A stretch of 64,000 bases of DNA, from positions 312,501 through 376,500 of the forward strand of contig CP119309.1 of assembly GCA_029203145.1 (NCBI GenBank), in the 5' to 3' direction. How positions within the stretch are numbered: position 1 is the stretch's first letter; each line of letters starts with the position of its first letter. Positions 1 to 8,913 of this stretch are shown piece after piece. Source of the DNA: Candidatus Brevundimonas phytovorans. GTDB taxonomy: Bacteria; Pseudomonadota; Alphaproteobacteria; Caulobacterales; Caulobacteraceae. Position numbers and translations under genes: made by a program. Under the pieces are notes generated by a model, which was not told the origin of the DNA, made no database searches, and saw only the letters and a list, made by a program, of their open reading frames with translations.

Positions 1-334
1 GCAGGACCTGATCGCGCTCTCCGGCCTCGGCCATGGCCACCAGCTCCTTGATGGCGGCGGGCTGATCCCCGGCGGGGGTGTACTTCGTCTCCAGCCGGAA
101 GCGGCCGCCCTTTTTCGCGCCGTCGCGCGAGGGGCGGTGAGGCACCCAGTCGCCGGGGGCGGCGGGCGGCTCCTCCGGCGTCAGGCGCGGGCCGGTGACG
201 GGGGCGAACATGGGCATGGCCTTGCCGCCACGGCCGCGCGGGCCGTCCTGGAGGAAGGGCGCGGCCATCTCCTGCACGCCTGGTTGGGCAGGCACATGGA
301 CGGGCTTGGACGGTTTCGAGGGAGAACGAGCCAT
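1..334 (-). CDS. uvrB: UvrABC excinuclease subunit B, N-terminal part (cut by window edge)
   Basis: UvrB is the DNA-damage-verifying helicase subunit of nucleotide excision repair. The reverse strand reads from an ATG at 334 to the window edge, giving 111 residues. Residues 79-110 carry the family's N-terminal signature (FRLETKYTPAGDQPAAI, then a helix ending DQVL), and the Walker A loop would follow just outside the window. The first ~78 residues are a Pro/Ala/Gly-rich extension that E. coli UvrB lacks. Such extensions are common in alphaproteobacterial UvrB, so the start may be right, although a later start cannot be excluded. The identity is secure; the length of the extension is less so. 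Confidence 0.85.
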   Translation of the reverse strand, partial: MARSPSKPSKPVHVPAQPGVQEMAAPFLQDGPRGRGGKAMPMFAPVTGPRLTPEEPPAAPGDWVPHRPSRDGAKKGGRFRLETKYTPAGDQPAAIKELVAMAEAGERDQVL

Positions 335-712
335 GAACGTCAAGGTAGTGCGCGCGGGCGCGTGACGCCATAGGCGGCGATTGTGGCGAAAGCGGTCGGG
401 GAGGAACGCGCCGTCGCCGCGATCCGGCTCAAGCTTTGTCTTAATCGCGCCGAATAGCGCCGCAATACGGGCAATATTTGGCTGCTTATCGCCTTAAATG
501 GACGAATTGTGGTGTAAAGTGGGTTCATTGGCGTCAAAATTGACGCGCTTTTTCGCATATCGTCGCTTTATAGCAATATTTTGGTTGCCCTTGTGTGACG
601 CTTTGCATAGCCGTCAGACAACCAAGAAACGTAGAGTCGAACATTGGTATCTGAAACGGCGTTCATTGAGCGTTGTATCTGTTGTACAATATTCACAGGT
701 AAATAGAGGCAT
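335..712. other. AT-rich divergent intergenic region between uvrB and the receptor gene
   Basis: These 378 bases separate two divergently transcribed genes and are visibly richer in A and T than the flanks, especially 420-712. They hold no convincing gene. They contain a 16-bp dyad (531-546), a perfect 8-bp palindrome TTGTACAA (682-689) and a TACAAT hexamer (685-690) suitable as a -10 element for the receptor gene. Promoters for both genes must lie here, but no transcription start can be fixed by eye. Confidence 0.6.
531..546. promoter_or_regulatory. 16-bp dyad GCGTCAAAATTGACGC, possible operator
   Basis: Seven-base arms GCGTCAA and TTGACGC are perfect inverse complements around a two-base AA centre, in the AT-rich region upstream of the TonB-dependent receptor gene. 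The right arm includes TTGACG, which resembles a -35 hexamer. Receptor genes of this type are often repressor-controlled, so an operator is plausible. No regulator is encoded nearby and the assignment is inference. Confidence 0.3.
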
Positions 713-3700
713 ATGAGCACTCGTAAGAACTACCTGCTGGGCACGACGATGGTGGCTGGCGCCGCTGCAATGTCGCTGACCCTGCTCGCTCCGGGAGCCG
801 CGTTCGCTCAGGACGCCACCAACACTCAGGAAGCTGCATCGACGGTTGACGAAGTCGTCGTCGTCGGCTCGCGCATTCGTCGCGACAATTACAACGCCCC
901 GTCGCCGACCCAGGTCGTGACGCGCGAAGAAGCGACGCTGCAAGGCTTCGCCTCGACCACGGAAGCCCTGCAGAGCACGGCCGTCACGGGCGGCACCTCG
1001 CAGATCAACAGCTCGTACGGCGGCTACGTCACGGACGGCGGCCCCGGCGCCAACACGATCGGTCTGCGCGGCATGGGCCCGAGCCGCACCCTGGTGCTGC
1101 TGAACGGCCGTCGCGTCTCGCCCGCCGGTTCGCGCGGCTCGGTCGGTTCGGCCGACCTGAACGTGCTGCCGACCGCCATGATCGACCGCGTCGAAGTCCT
1201 GCGCGACGGCGCCTCGTCGGTCTACGGCTCGGACGCCGTGGCCGGCGTGGTCAACATCCAGACCCGCAAGAACTTTGAAGGCCTTACGCTGGAAGCCCAG
1301 CGTAACGAGCCGCTGGAAGCCAACGGCGCAGGCGGCTCGAGCCGCTTCTCGCTGACTGCCGGCGGCCGGGGCGACCGCTGGCGCGCCGCCGGTTCGATCG
1401 AACGCTATGAGCGCGACGAACTGACCCTGCGCGACCGTGCGTTCACGCGTTGCCAGACGGACGGCTATATCGACCGCACGACGGGCGGCAGCCTGGACTT
1501 CGTCGATCCGATCACCGGCAAGCCCAAGTGCTATCCGATCACGGACACCGGTTCGAACGGCGTGTCGATCAACACTGTCAGCATCGGCGTCGAAGGCCCG
1601 CTGGACGCACGCGGTCGTCGGACCTTCGTCGGCGTGAACGGCGTCGGCGCAGCCGGCTCGGTCGGCACCACCTTCAATCGCTGGCGTCCGAACTCGGGCG
1701 TCGACACGGGCGTGGTGGGCTTTGAAGGCGTCGGCGGCGGCGACAACGACGTCAACGTGCGTGACACCTTCGAAGATCGCATGCTCAACGAGTCGCTGAT
1801 CTCTCCCGTCGAGATCACGACCCTGTACGGCGAAGCCGGCTATCAGCTGAACGCCCTGGGCAGCGCCGAACTGTACGGCGAAGTCCTGATCAACCAGCGC
1901 AAATCCTCGCAGACCGGCTATCGCCAGCTGGCGCTCGACTACGCCAAGGGCAGCCCCCTGCTGCCGGACAGCCTGGCCTTCAGCACCGTTTTGACGGACC
2001 AGGGTCTCAACAAAAGTCAGGACGTCGGCGTCCGCGCCTTCATCGGCTTCGGCAACGACCACTCCAAGCAAGAGCAGGTCTTCAACCGCAACGTCGTCGG
2101 CCTGAAGGGTGACTTCTTCATCCCGGAATGGCGCTATGACCTGTCGGCCAGCTATTCGCGTTCGCGTTCGGAATACACCAGCGAGCAGTTCCTGACGAAC
2201 CGTTTGGTCGAAAGCCTGGACGTCGTCGAGACCGCACCTGGCCAGTTCCAGTGCGCCCAACTGGCCTCGAACCCTGGCTGCATCGCGGCCCCGGCGCTGA
2301 GCAGCCAGGTTATCGGCGGCGTCCTGCCGCAGGCCTGGGTCGATTACGTCTTCCGTCCGGTCAAGGGCGTGACCACCTATGAAGAGAAGATCGTCAGCCT
2401 CGGCCTCGACGGTCCGCTGTTCGACCTGCCGGCCGGCAAGGTGATGGGCTTCTTCGGCGCCGAATGGCGTGACTCGGAGATCGACGACACGCCGGGCCTC
2501 GATTCGCAGAACAACAACACCTACAACTTCTCCAGCTCGGGCATTACGCGCGGCTCGGACTCGGTGTGGGAAGTCTTTGCTGAAGTCGAAGCGCCGTTGC
2601 TGCGCGATGCGCCCTTCGCCAAGTCGCTGACGCTGAACGGTTCGTTCCGTTACACGGACTATGACTCGTACGGCGACGACACGACCTACAAGATCGGCCT
2701 GGTTTACCAGCCCGTCGACATGCTGACGTTCCGCGCCACCTACGGCACCTCCTACCGCGCCCCGGCGCTGTTCGAGCAGTTCGTCGGCGCCACGACCGGC
2801 TTCCTCGCCAACACCAACGACCGTTGCAACGAGTACGGCAAACCGAACGTCAACCCGAACCGCGTGGCTAACTGCACCGCCGAAGGTCTGGCGCCGGACC
2901 ACTACAACCTGACCAGCGTCAAGGTCGTCACCCTGGGCGGCGCCGACGCCGGCCTGGAAGCCGAAACCTCGACCAACATGACGGTTGGCCTGGTTCTGAA
3001 ACCGACCCTGCCCATGGGCTGGGGCGATGTCGCCTTCGCGGTCGACTACTACGAAATCGAAGTTGAAAACGGCGTCTCGCAGTATGGCGCCGCCAACATC
3101 CTGACGCGCTGCTACGACTCGCGCCCGGAAGATTTCGCCGCGGACGTGGGCTTCTGCTCGCTGGTCGAGCGCGATCCGTCCAACAATCAGCTGACGGTTC
3201 AGAACAGCTACGTGAACCTCGCCACGGACATCGTGAAGGGCCTGGACTACACCCTGCGCTACCGTAACGACGTCGGCCCGGGTTCGCTGCTGTTCAACCT
3301 GGCGGTCACCCAGTACACGGAAATCTCGAACAAGCTGTTCGCTGAAGATCCGCTGGAAGACTACAAGGGTCAGATCAACAATCCGGAGTTCACCGGAACG
3401 GCTGATGTGTCCTATGCCTGGGATCAATGGCGGGTGCGCTACGGCGTCGAATGGATCCAGGGCACGGATAGCTACGACTATCTGGGCGTCTCGCCTTCGG
3501 ACGCCGACCCCTCGACCAGCATGTACGACTTCGATGTGCCGGACTATTTCCTGCACAACGCCTCGGTCCAGTACACGGGTGAAGGCTGGACGGTCACGGC
3601 CGGCGTGCGCAACCTGTGGAACGAAAACCCGCCGACCATCTCGTCGGGCTACTACAACCGGGTCGGCAACGCCCCGCTGTACTCGGGCTACGACTACCTG

Positions 3701-3739
3701 GGCCGCACGGCCTTCGTGAACCTCACGAAGTCCTTCTAA
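713..3739 (+). CDS. TonB-dependent outer-membrane receptor
   Basis: A 1008-residue outer-membrane transporter that would import a large substrate using TonB/ExbBD energy. A Sec signal peptide spans residues 1-32 (cleavage after AFA). A TonB-box-like VDEVVVV lies at 45-51. The plug domain follows, with the conserved GLRGMGPSRTLVLLNGRR and DGASSVYGSDAVAGVVNI stretches, then a long beta-barrel ending in the classic aromatic C-terminus (FVNLTKSF). Several Cys pairs occur in predicted extracellular loops, a trait of oligosaccharide- or peptide-type receptors in Caulobacterales. The start ATG at 713 follows a weak AGAGGC site. The gene is monocistronic with its own terminator. The substrate cannot be deduced from sequence. 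Confidence 0.95.
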   Translation: MSTRKNYLLGTTMVAGAAAMSLTLLAPGAAFAQDATNTQEAASTVDEVVVVGSRIRRDNYNAPSPTQVVTREEATLQGFASTTEALQSTAVTGGTSQINSSYGGYVTDGGPGANTIGLRGMGPSRTLVLLNGRRVSPAGSRGSVGSADLNVLPTAMIDRVEVLRDGASSVYGSDAVAGVVNIQTRKNFEGLTLEAQRNEPLEANGAGGSSRFSLTAGGRGDRWRAAGSIERYERDELTLRDRAFTRCQTDGYIDRTTGGSLDFVDPITGKPKCYPITDTGSNGVSINTVSIGVEGPLDARGRRTFVGVNGVGAAGSVGTTFNRWRPNSGVDTGVVGFEGVGGGDNDVNVRDTFEDRMLNESLISPVEITTLYGEAGYQLNALGSAELYGEVLINQRKSSQTGYRQLALDYAKGSPLLPDSLAFSTVLTDQGLNKSQDVGVRAFIGFGNDHSKQEQVFNRNVVGLKGDFFIPEWRYDLSASYSRSRSEYTSEQFLTNRLVESLDVVETAPGQFQCAQLASNPGCIAAPALSSQVIGGVLPQAWVDYVFRPVKGVTTYEEKIVSLGLDGPLFDLPAGKVMGFFGAEWRDSEIDDTPGLDSQNNNTYNFSSSGITRGSDSVWEVFAEVEAPLLRDAPFAKSLTLNGSFRYTDYDSYGDDTTYKIGLVYQPVDMLTFRATYGTSYRAPALFEQFVGATTGFLANTNDRCNEYGKPNVNPNRVANCTAEGLAPDHYNLTSVKVVTLGGADAGLEAETSTNMTVGLVLKPTLPMGWGDVAFAVDYYEIEVENGVSQYGAANILTRCYDSRPEDFAADVGFCSLVERDPSNNQLTVQNSYVNLATDIVKGLDYTLRYRNDVGPGSLLFNLAVTQYTEISNKLFAEDPLEDYKGQINNPEFTGTADVSYAWDQWRVRYGVEWIQGTDSYDYLGVSPSDADPSTSMYDFDVPDYFLHNASVQYTGEGWTVTAGVRNLWNENPPTISSGYYNRVGNAPLYSGYDYLGRTAFVNLTKSF

Positions 3740-3767
3740 GGTCCGACCTGATTTCAGGTTGAGGGAG

Positions 3768-3797
3768 GGGCGGCGGACTTCGGTCCGCCGCCCTTTC
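3768..3797 (+). terminator. Intrinsic terminator of the receptor gene
   Basis: A perfect 11-bp stem (GGGCGGCGGAC / GTCCGCCGCCC) with a TTCG tetraloop and a short T run begins 29 nt after the receptor stop codon. Confidence 0.85.
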
Positions 3798-3890
3798 TGC
3801 GTCTGGCGGACGCGGGGGCGGCTTCACTCGCGAGGTCAGAGGTTCACGTCAAGTATTGGCGCGGCGGCCTCACGAACGTGGTTTGTGCCT

Positions 3891-3919
3891 GTCATCCTCG
3901 CCCTTGTGGCGAGGATGAC
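3891..3919. repeat. Short palindromic repeat of the GTCATCC type
   Basis: A perfect 12-bp stem (GTCATCCTCGCC / GGCGAGGATGAC) with a 5-nt loop lies between the convergent receptor and RND genes. The same GTCATCC...GGATGAC design recurs at 51247 (inside tilS), and a degenerate form occurs near 23859 and 54104. No gene is visible here. Confidence 0.6.
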
Positions 3920-3966
3920 GGAGGCGTCAGCGTCGGCGCCGACACTCAATGTGAATTCAGCGAAGA

Positions 3967-3999
3967 AAAACCCCCGAGGCGCGGGCCTCGGGGGTTTTG
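3967..3999 (-). terminator. Bidirectional intrinsic terminator between receptor and RND operon
   Basis: AAAA, a 10-bp stem CCCCCGAGGC / GCCTCGGGGG with a GCGG loop, then TTTTGT. The A run and T run on either side let it end transcription in both directions. It lies 23 nt beyond the RND permease stop codon. Confidence 0.85.
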
Positions 4000-4021
4000 T
4001 CGTCTGGAGGTTTCGGCGGGA

Positions 4022-7000
4022 TCAGTCGCCGAGGTAGGGCTGGGCCCCGACCGGGGGGTTGGGGTCCTCAGGACGGCTGCCGTCCGCCAGCTTGCGCTGA
4101 CCGGCGAACATCCGACCCAGCATCCGACGGCCGAAGCCGGCGATGTCGTCGACGATGGTGAAGATGGCCGGGATATAGAGCAGGGACAGGAAGGTCGAGG
4201 AGATCAGGCCGCCCAGGACCGCGATGGCCATGGGCGAGCGGAACTCGACGTCGGCGCCGATGCCCATGGCGATCGGCACCATGCCGGCCCCCATGGCGAA
4301 GGTGGTCATCAGGATGGGGCGGGCTCGCTTGTGGGCGGCGTCCATGATGGCCTCGCGGCGGCTCATGCCGCCCTCCTTCTCGGCGATGATGATGTAGTCG
4401 ACCAGGAGGATGGAGTTCTTGGCCGCGATGCCCATCAGCATCAGCACGCCGATCAGAGCCGACAGGGAGAAGCTCTTGCCGCCGATCACCAGGCCGATGA
4501 AGGCCCCGCCGATGGCCAGGGGCAGGGCGGCCATGATGGTGACGGGATAGGCGAAGCTTTTGAACAGCAGGGTCAGGACCGCATACATCAGCAGGATGCC
4601 GGAGATGAAGGCGATGCCGAAGCCCATCAGCATCTCCTGGATGAACTCGGCGTCGCCGGCGGGGACCTGACGCACGCCCTCGGGCAGGCTCTTGACCGAG
4701 GGCAGGCGATTGACCGCCTGACCCGCGGCGCCCGTGGTGACGCCGTCCAGCTCGGCCGTGATCGAGGCGATGCGCGAGCGGTCCTGGCGGCGGACGGTGG
4801 CCGGGCCGGCGCCGAACGCGATGTCGGCCACGGCGCTGAGCGGCACCGAGGCGCCGGAGGCGGTCGGGACGCGCAGGTTCTCCAGCACGTTCAGATCCTG
4901 ACGGGCCGCCTCGGTCAGTTGCAGGCGGATGGGGATCTGGCGGTCGCCGAGGTTGTATTTCGGCAGGTTCTGGTCGACGTCGCCGATGGTGGCGACGCGC
5001 ACGGCCTGGGAGATGGTCCCGGCCGAGACGCCCAGCAGGGCGGCTTCGTCGGGGCGGGGCGTGACCAGGATTTCCGGGCGAGCAATGGCGGCGGTGTTGA
5101 CCACATTGGCCAGGCCCTTCACCCCGCGCATCTCATCCTCGACCTTGCGGGCGGCGGCTTCGAGGGCGGCGGGATTATCCCCGAGAAGGGAGAAGGTGTA
5201 GCTGGTGCCGTCGCTGGGCCCGCCGCCCTGCTGGGCGATGCCGGCGCGGATGCGGGCGCCGGGAATCTGTTTCAGCTCATCGACCATGGCGCGGGCGAAG
5301 GCCTGCTGGCTGATGGACCGTTCGCCCTTGGGCACCATGTCGGCGTAGACATTGGCCTGACCCACGTCCTGACCGCCGATGGCGGCATAGACGGAGGTGA
5401 CTTCGGGACGGGCGCGCAGCTTCTGCGTCACCTGCTGAACCACGGCGTCGGTCTGGCGCAGGGTCGAGCCGGGCGGCAGTTCGATCTGGAAGGCGGCGCG
5501 GCTCTGGTCGCCAGGCGACATGAACTCGAAGGACATCTTGGCCACGACCGAGAGGCTGATCGAGCCGACCAGGAAGACGGCGCCCAGGACGAAGACCTTC
5601 CAGCGGTTGCCGAGGCACCAGTGCAGGGCCTTCAGATAGCCCGCCATCCAGAAGGGGTCCTTGTCCTCATGCTTGGTGTGCTTGAGCAGATAGGCGGCCA
5701 TCAGCGGCGTCAGGGTGCGCGCCACGACCAGCGAGAAGAAGACGCTGATGCAGGCGGCCAGGGCGAAGGCCTTGAAGAACTGGCCGATGATGCCGGGCAT
5801 GAAGCCGACAGGGGCGAAGACGGCGATGATGGTGCCGGTCGTGGCCACGACGGCCAGGCCGATCTCGTCGGCGGCCTCGAAGGCGGCGTCATAGGGCGGC
5901 TTGCCGTCGCGCATGTGGCGGACGATGTTCTCGATCTCGACGATGGCGTCATCGACCAGGATGCCGATGGTCAGCGACAGGGCCAGCAGGGTGACGACGT
6001 TCAGCGACTGATCCATCGGCCCCAGCAGGGCGAAGGTCGGGATCAGCGACATGGGCATGGCCGTGGCCGCGATCAGGGTCGCACGCCAGTCGCGCAGGAA
6101 GATGAAGACGACGATGACGGCCAGGACGGCGCCCAGAAGCAGGGCTTCCAGCGAGGCGAGATAGCTTTCCTCGATATACTGGACGCTGGACGTCACCTGT
6201 TCGATGGACAGCTCCGGGTGGGCGGCGTCGATGCGGGCGACTTCCTGACGGACCTTTTCGGCCACCTTGACCTCGCTGGCCTCACGCGAGCGCAGGAAGT
6301 TGAAGGTGACGGCTTCCTGGCCGTTGTAGCGGGCCAGGCGGCGGGGCTCGCCCCACTTGTCGACCACGGCGCCGAGGTCGCCCAGGCGCACGCTCTTGCC
6401 ATTGGCCAAGGGCACCAGGGTCTCACGCAGTTGCTGGATCGAGGTGGCGGCGCCCAGGGTGCGGACCGAGCGCTCGGACCCGGCCACGGTGACGCGGCCG
6501 CCGGGCAGGTTGTTGTTGACGTTGGTCAGGGCCTGGCTGACCTGGGCGGCGGTGACGCCGTAGGCGGCCAGGCGCTGGGGGTCCAGTTCGACGCGGATCT
6601 CGCGGTCGACGCCGCCCGAACGATTGACCTCGCCCACGCCGCCGAGGGCGAGCAGGGCGCGGCTCATTTCATTGTCGATGAACCAGCTGATCTGTTCCGG
6701 CGACATGGTCGGCGAGCGGACCACATAGGTGATCAGGGCGTCGCCGGTGATGTCGATGCGCTGGACCGTCGGCTCCTGCATGTCCTGGGGCAGGGAGGCG
6801 CGCACGCCGCTCATGGCGTTGCGGACGTCGTTGGTGGCGCGTTCGGTGTCGGTGCCCAGCTCGAACTCGATGGTGGTCGAGGACACGCCGTCGGTGATCT
6901 GGGAGTTGATGTGGCGCACCCCGGACAGGCCGGCCAGGGAGTCCTCGATCAGGCGTGTGACCTGGACCTCCATCTCGGCCGGGGCCGCGCCGGGGCGGGC

Positions 7001-7150
7001 GGCGGTGACGGCGACCAGAGGGAAGTCGATGTCGGGGTTGTTGTTGATCCGCATCCCCGAGAAGCCCGTGATCCCGCCAAGGGTCAGCAGCACGAAGAGC
7101 AGGATGATCGGGATGGGATTCTTGATGGCCCAGGACGAGATGTTGTTCAT
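4022..7150 (-). CDS. RND (HAE1/AcrB family) efflux permease
   Basis: A 1042-residue inner-membrane proton-drug antiporter of the resistance-nodulation-division superfamily, the usual length for AcrB/MexF-type pumps. TM1 spans about residues 12-30. The TM4 signature TIGILVDDAIVEIEN places the proton-relay aspartates at about 400 and 401. The second repeat carries LIGVLMLMGIAAKNSILLVDY in TM10. The ATG at 7150 lies 9 nt after the stop of the adaptor gene, so the two form an operon. No outer-membrane channel gene is adjacent, so the pump presumably borrows a TolC-like protein from elsewhere. The substrate range is unknown. Confidence 0.95.
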   Translation of the reverse strand: MNNISSWAIKNPIPIILLFVLLTLGGITGFSGMRINNNPDIDFPLVAVTAARPGAAPAEMEVQVTRLIEDSLAGLSGVRHINSQITDGVSSTTIEFELGTDTERATNDVRNAMSGVRASLPQDMQEPTVQRIDITGDALITYVVRSPTMSPEQISWFIDNEMSRALLALGGVGEVNRSGGVDREIRVELDPQRLAAYGVTAAQVSQALTNVNNNLPGGRVTVAGSERSVRTLGAATSIQQLRETLVPLANGKSVRLGDLGAVVDKWGEPRRLARYNGQEAVTFNFLRSREASEVKVAEKVRQEVARIDAAHPELSIEQVTSSVQYIEESYLASLEALLLGAVLAVIVVFIFLRDWRATLIAATAMPMSLIPTFALLGPMDQSLNVVTLLALSLTIGILVDDAIVEIENIVRHMRDGKPPYDAAFEAADEIGLAVVATTGTIIAVFAPVGFMPGIIGQFFKAFALAACISVFFSLVVARTLTPLMAAYLLKHTKHEDKDPFWMAGYLKALHWCLGNRWKVFVLGAVFLVGSISLSVVAKMSFEFMSPGDQSRAAFQIELPPGSTLRQTDAVVQQVTQKLRARPEVTSVYAAIGGQDVGQANVYADMVPKGERSISQQAFARAMVDELKQIPGARIRAGIAQQGGGPSDGTSYTFSLLGDNPAALEAAARKVEDEMRGVKGLANVVNTAAIARPEILVTPRPDEAALLGVSAGTISQAVRVATIGDVDQNLPKYNLGDRQIPIRLQLTEAARQDLNVLENLRVPTASGASVPLSAVADIAFGAGPATVRRQDRSRIASITAELDGVTTGAAGQAVNRLPSVKSLPEGVRQVPAGDAEFIQEMLMGFGIAFISGILLMYAVLTLLFKSFAYPVTIMAALPLAIGGAFIGLVIGGKSFSLSALIGVLMLMGIAAKNSILLVDYIIIAEKEGGMSRREAIMDAAHKRARPILMTTFAMGAGMVPIAMGIGADVEFRSPMAIAVLGGLISSTFLSLLYIPAIFTIVDDIAGFGRRMLGRMFAGQRKLADGSRPEDPNPPVGAQPYLGD

Positions 7151-7159
7151 GGCCGGGCC

Positions 7160-8296
7160 TTACTTCGCAGCCGGGGCGGCGACAGGGGCGGCGACAGGGG
7201 CGGCGGCGGCGGCGGGGGCGACCGTGACCTTGTCGCCCTCGCTGAGGAAGCCGGCGCCCTGGACCACGACGCGGACGCCGGGCTCGATCCCGCTGACCGA
7301 GGTCTGGTCGTCGCGGCGCGACAGGACGGTGATCGGGCGGAAGTGGGCCGAGTTGTCGGCGTTGAGGACGTAAACCCCGGCCTTGTTCTCGCGATAGAGA
7401 ACCGCGCCGGTGGGCACGACGGTGGTGGGCTGGGCGCCGGCGCTGATCGAGGCGCGGGCGAACATGCCCGGCTTCAGGCCGCTGCCGGGGGACAGGGTGA
7501 TGCGGGCCAGGCCGAGGCGGGTCTGGGGGTCCACCTCGGGGGTGACGATGCGGATCGTGCCGCTGGTCGTGACGCCTTCATTGGAGGCGATGGCGGCGGT
7601 CTGACCGGCGCGCAGGGCGGGCAGGTCGGTCTCGGGCACCTGGGCGTCCAGCTCCAGGCGGCCGTCGCGGACCATGCGGAACAGCTGGGTTCCGGCGTCG
7701 ACGATCTGACCCTTGGTCACGCTGCGGCTGATGATGAGGCCCGAGACGGGGGCCTTGATCTCGGCCTGGGACAGGCGGGTGCGGGTCTCCGACAGGGAGG
7801 CGCGGGCGGAGGCCAGATTGGCCTGGGAGGCGCGCTGGTTGGCCAGGGCCGTGTCCAGCGAGGCCTGGCTGAGGAAGCCGCGCGCCTTCAGCTCCTGGGC
7901 GCGGGCGAGGGCGGCGTCGTCGCGGGCGGCGTTGGCCTCGGCGGTCTGAACACCGGCCTGCTGCTGACGCAGCTGGGCCTGCAGCAGGGCGTCGTTCAGC
8001 TTGACCAGAACCTGGCCCTGACGGACGTAGGAGCCCTCATCGACATAGACGCCGACGGCGGTCAGGCCGCCGGTCTCGGCCCCGACGGGGACCTCCTCCC
8101 AGGCCGAGACGGTGCCGGAGGCGACGATGATGCGCGGCAGGGCCTGTTCGATGGCGACGGCGGCGCTGACCGTCTGGCGCGAGGCGCCGGTCTTTTCAGC
8201 CTGGGACTTGTCGTCGCCGTGGCCGCCGCAGGCGGTCAGGGTCAGGGCGGCGGCCGCCGCGAGGAGGAGGGCCGGAGTGCGAGAAGTGAACGCCAC
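7160..8296 (-). CDS. RND efflux periplasmic adaptor (membrane fusion protein)
   Basis: A 378-residue adaptor linking the downstream RND permease to an outer-membrane channel. The N-terminus has a lipoprotein signal with lipobox LTAC (Cys23). Then come a biotinyl-lipoyl half motif (VPVGAETGGLTAVGVYVDEGSYVRQGQVLVK), a coiled-coil hairpin rich in Gln/Ala around residues 95-160, the second lipoyl half (IKAPVSGLI), and beta-barrel and membrane-proximal domains. The C-terminus is an Ala/Pro/Val repeat tail. It is the first gene of the two-gene efflux operon. Confidence 0.93.
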   Translation of the reverse strand: MAFTSRTPALLLAAAAALTLTACGGHGDDKSQAEKTGASRQTVSAAVAIEQALPRIIVASGTVSAWEEVPVGAETGGLTAVGVYVDEGSYVRQGQVLVKLNDALLQAQLRQQQAGVQTAEANAARDDAALARAQELKARGFLSQASLDTALANQRASQANLASARASLSETRTRLSQAEIKAPVSGLIISRSVTKGQIVDAGTQLFRMVRDGRLELDAQVPETDLPALRAGQTAAIASNEGVTTSGTIRIVTPEVDPQTRLGLARITLSPGSGLKPGMFARASISAGAQPTTVVPTGAVLYRENKAGVYVLNADNSAHFRPITVLSRRDDQTSVSGIEPGVRVVVQGAGFLSEGDKVTVAPAAAAAPVAAPVAAPAAK

Positions 8297-8421
8297 GTGC
8301 GAGGATCCTTGAAGGGTCGGTGCAGAGAGGGCGCGAACCAGTCTGTCCGGCGCCGGACGCGAGTTTGACAGCTGCGCTTCTTAGCGTTTCGGCGAAGCCT
8401 TCTCAAATCTCGCACAACCGT

Positions 8422-8437
8422 ATTACCGCGAAGTAAT
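8422..8437. promoter_or_regulatory. Inverted repeat ATTAC-N6-GTAAT upstream of the efflux operon
   Basis: Five-base arms with a six-base spacer lie about 126 nt upstream of the adaptor start, in the only AT-rich part of this gap. It could be an operator for a TetR- or MarR-type repressor, but no regulator gene is adjacent and the arms are short. Confidence 0.2.
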
Positions 8438-8457
8438 GCTGGTCGATGGAGGGACGA

Positions 8458-8856
8458 TCAGGGGCGATCGCGCGCGGGCAGGGCCGTAACCTCGGCCTCG
8501 GTCAGCTTCTTGACCACCTGGACGCGGCAGGGTTGGCGGGGCGTGGGACCGCCCGACACCAAAATGCGGCTGAAGTCGCCGGTGCACAGACGGCTGAGGC
8601 TGGCGTCGGGCACGAAGCCGATGCCGAAGGCGAAGTCGATGTCGGCGCAATAGCCCAGGGTCTGCAGCTCGAACACGTCCTTGTTGCGGGTGCGGATGTA
8701 GAGGGTCTGGTTGTCGCCGCGGAAGTTATCGACCTGATCGGTGTAGAAGCATTGGCTGCGCGCCGGGGGCTGGGCGCCGTCCTGGGCGGACATCGGGGCG
8801 CAGGCGGACAGGGCGACGGCGCCGGCCAGCAGCAGGAGCGGGAACACACGCGACAT
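8458..8856 (-). CDS. DUF6491-family lipoprotein
   Basis: A small secreted lipoprotein of unknown function (132 residues from the chosen start). It begins MSRVFPLLLLAGAVALSAC, a lipoprotein signal with lipobox LSAC. The mature part has the Cys-containing pattern of DUF6491 proteins of Caulobacterales and sphingomonads (CFYTDQVDNF, LGYCADIDFA, a late LCTGDFSRI and CRVQVVKKL). An ATG four codons upstream (8868) is in frame, but GGAG sits six bases before the ATG at 8856 and nothing comparable precedes 8868. The family assignment is from memory of the pattern. Confidence 0.8.
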   Translation of the reverse strand: MSRVFPLLLLAGAVALSACAPMSAQDGAQPPARSQCFYTDQVDNFRGDNQTLYIRTRNKDVFELQTLGYCADIDFAFGIGFVPDASLSRLCTGDFSRILVSGGPTPRQPCRVQVVKKLTEAEVTALPARDRP

Positions 8857-8913
8857 GGGAATCTCCATTGAGCCGAGGCCTGCGCTTCTACAACGTCCAG
8901 ATGAACCTGAAGG

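Noticed and set aside
614..3556. A 980-residue reverse-strand frame opposite the TonB-dependent receptor
   Set aside because: Same reason: no homology-like motifs, composition of an antisense shadow, and the forward gene has signal peptide, plug, barrel and terminator.
3878..8368. A 1496-residue open frame on the forward strand opposite the RND efflux operon
   Set aside because: It is the complement of two well-recognised reverse-strand genes and has a Gly/Asp/Gln/His-rich composition typical of antisense frames in GC-rich DNA.
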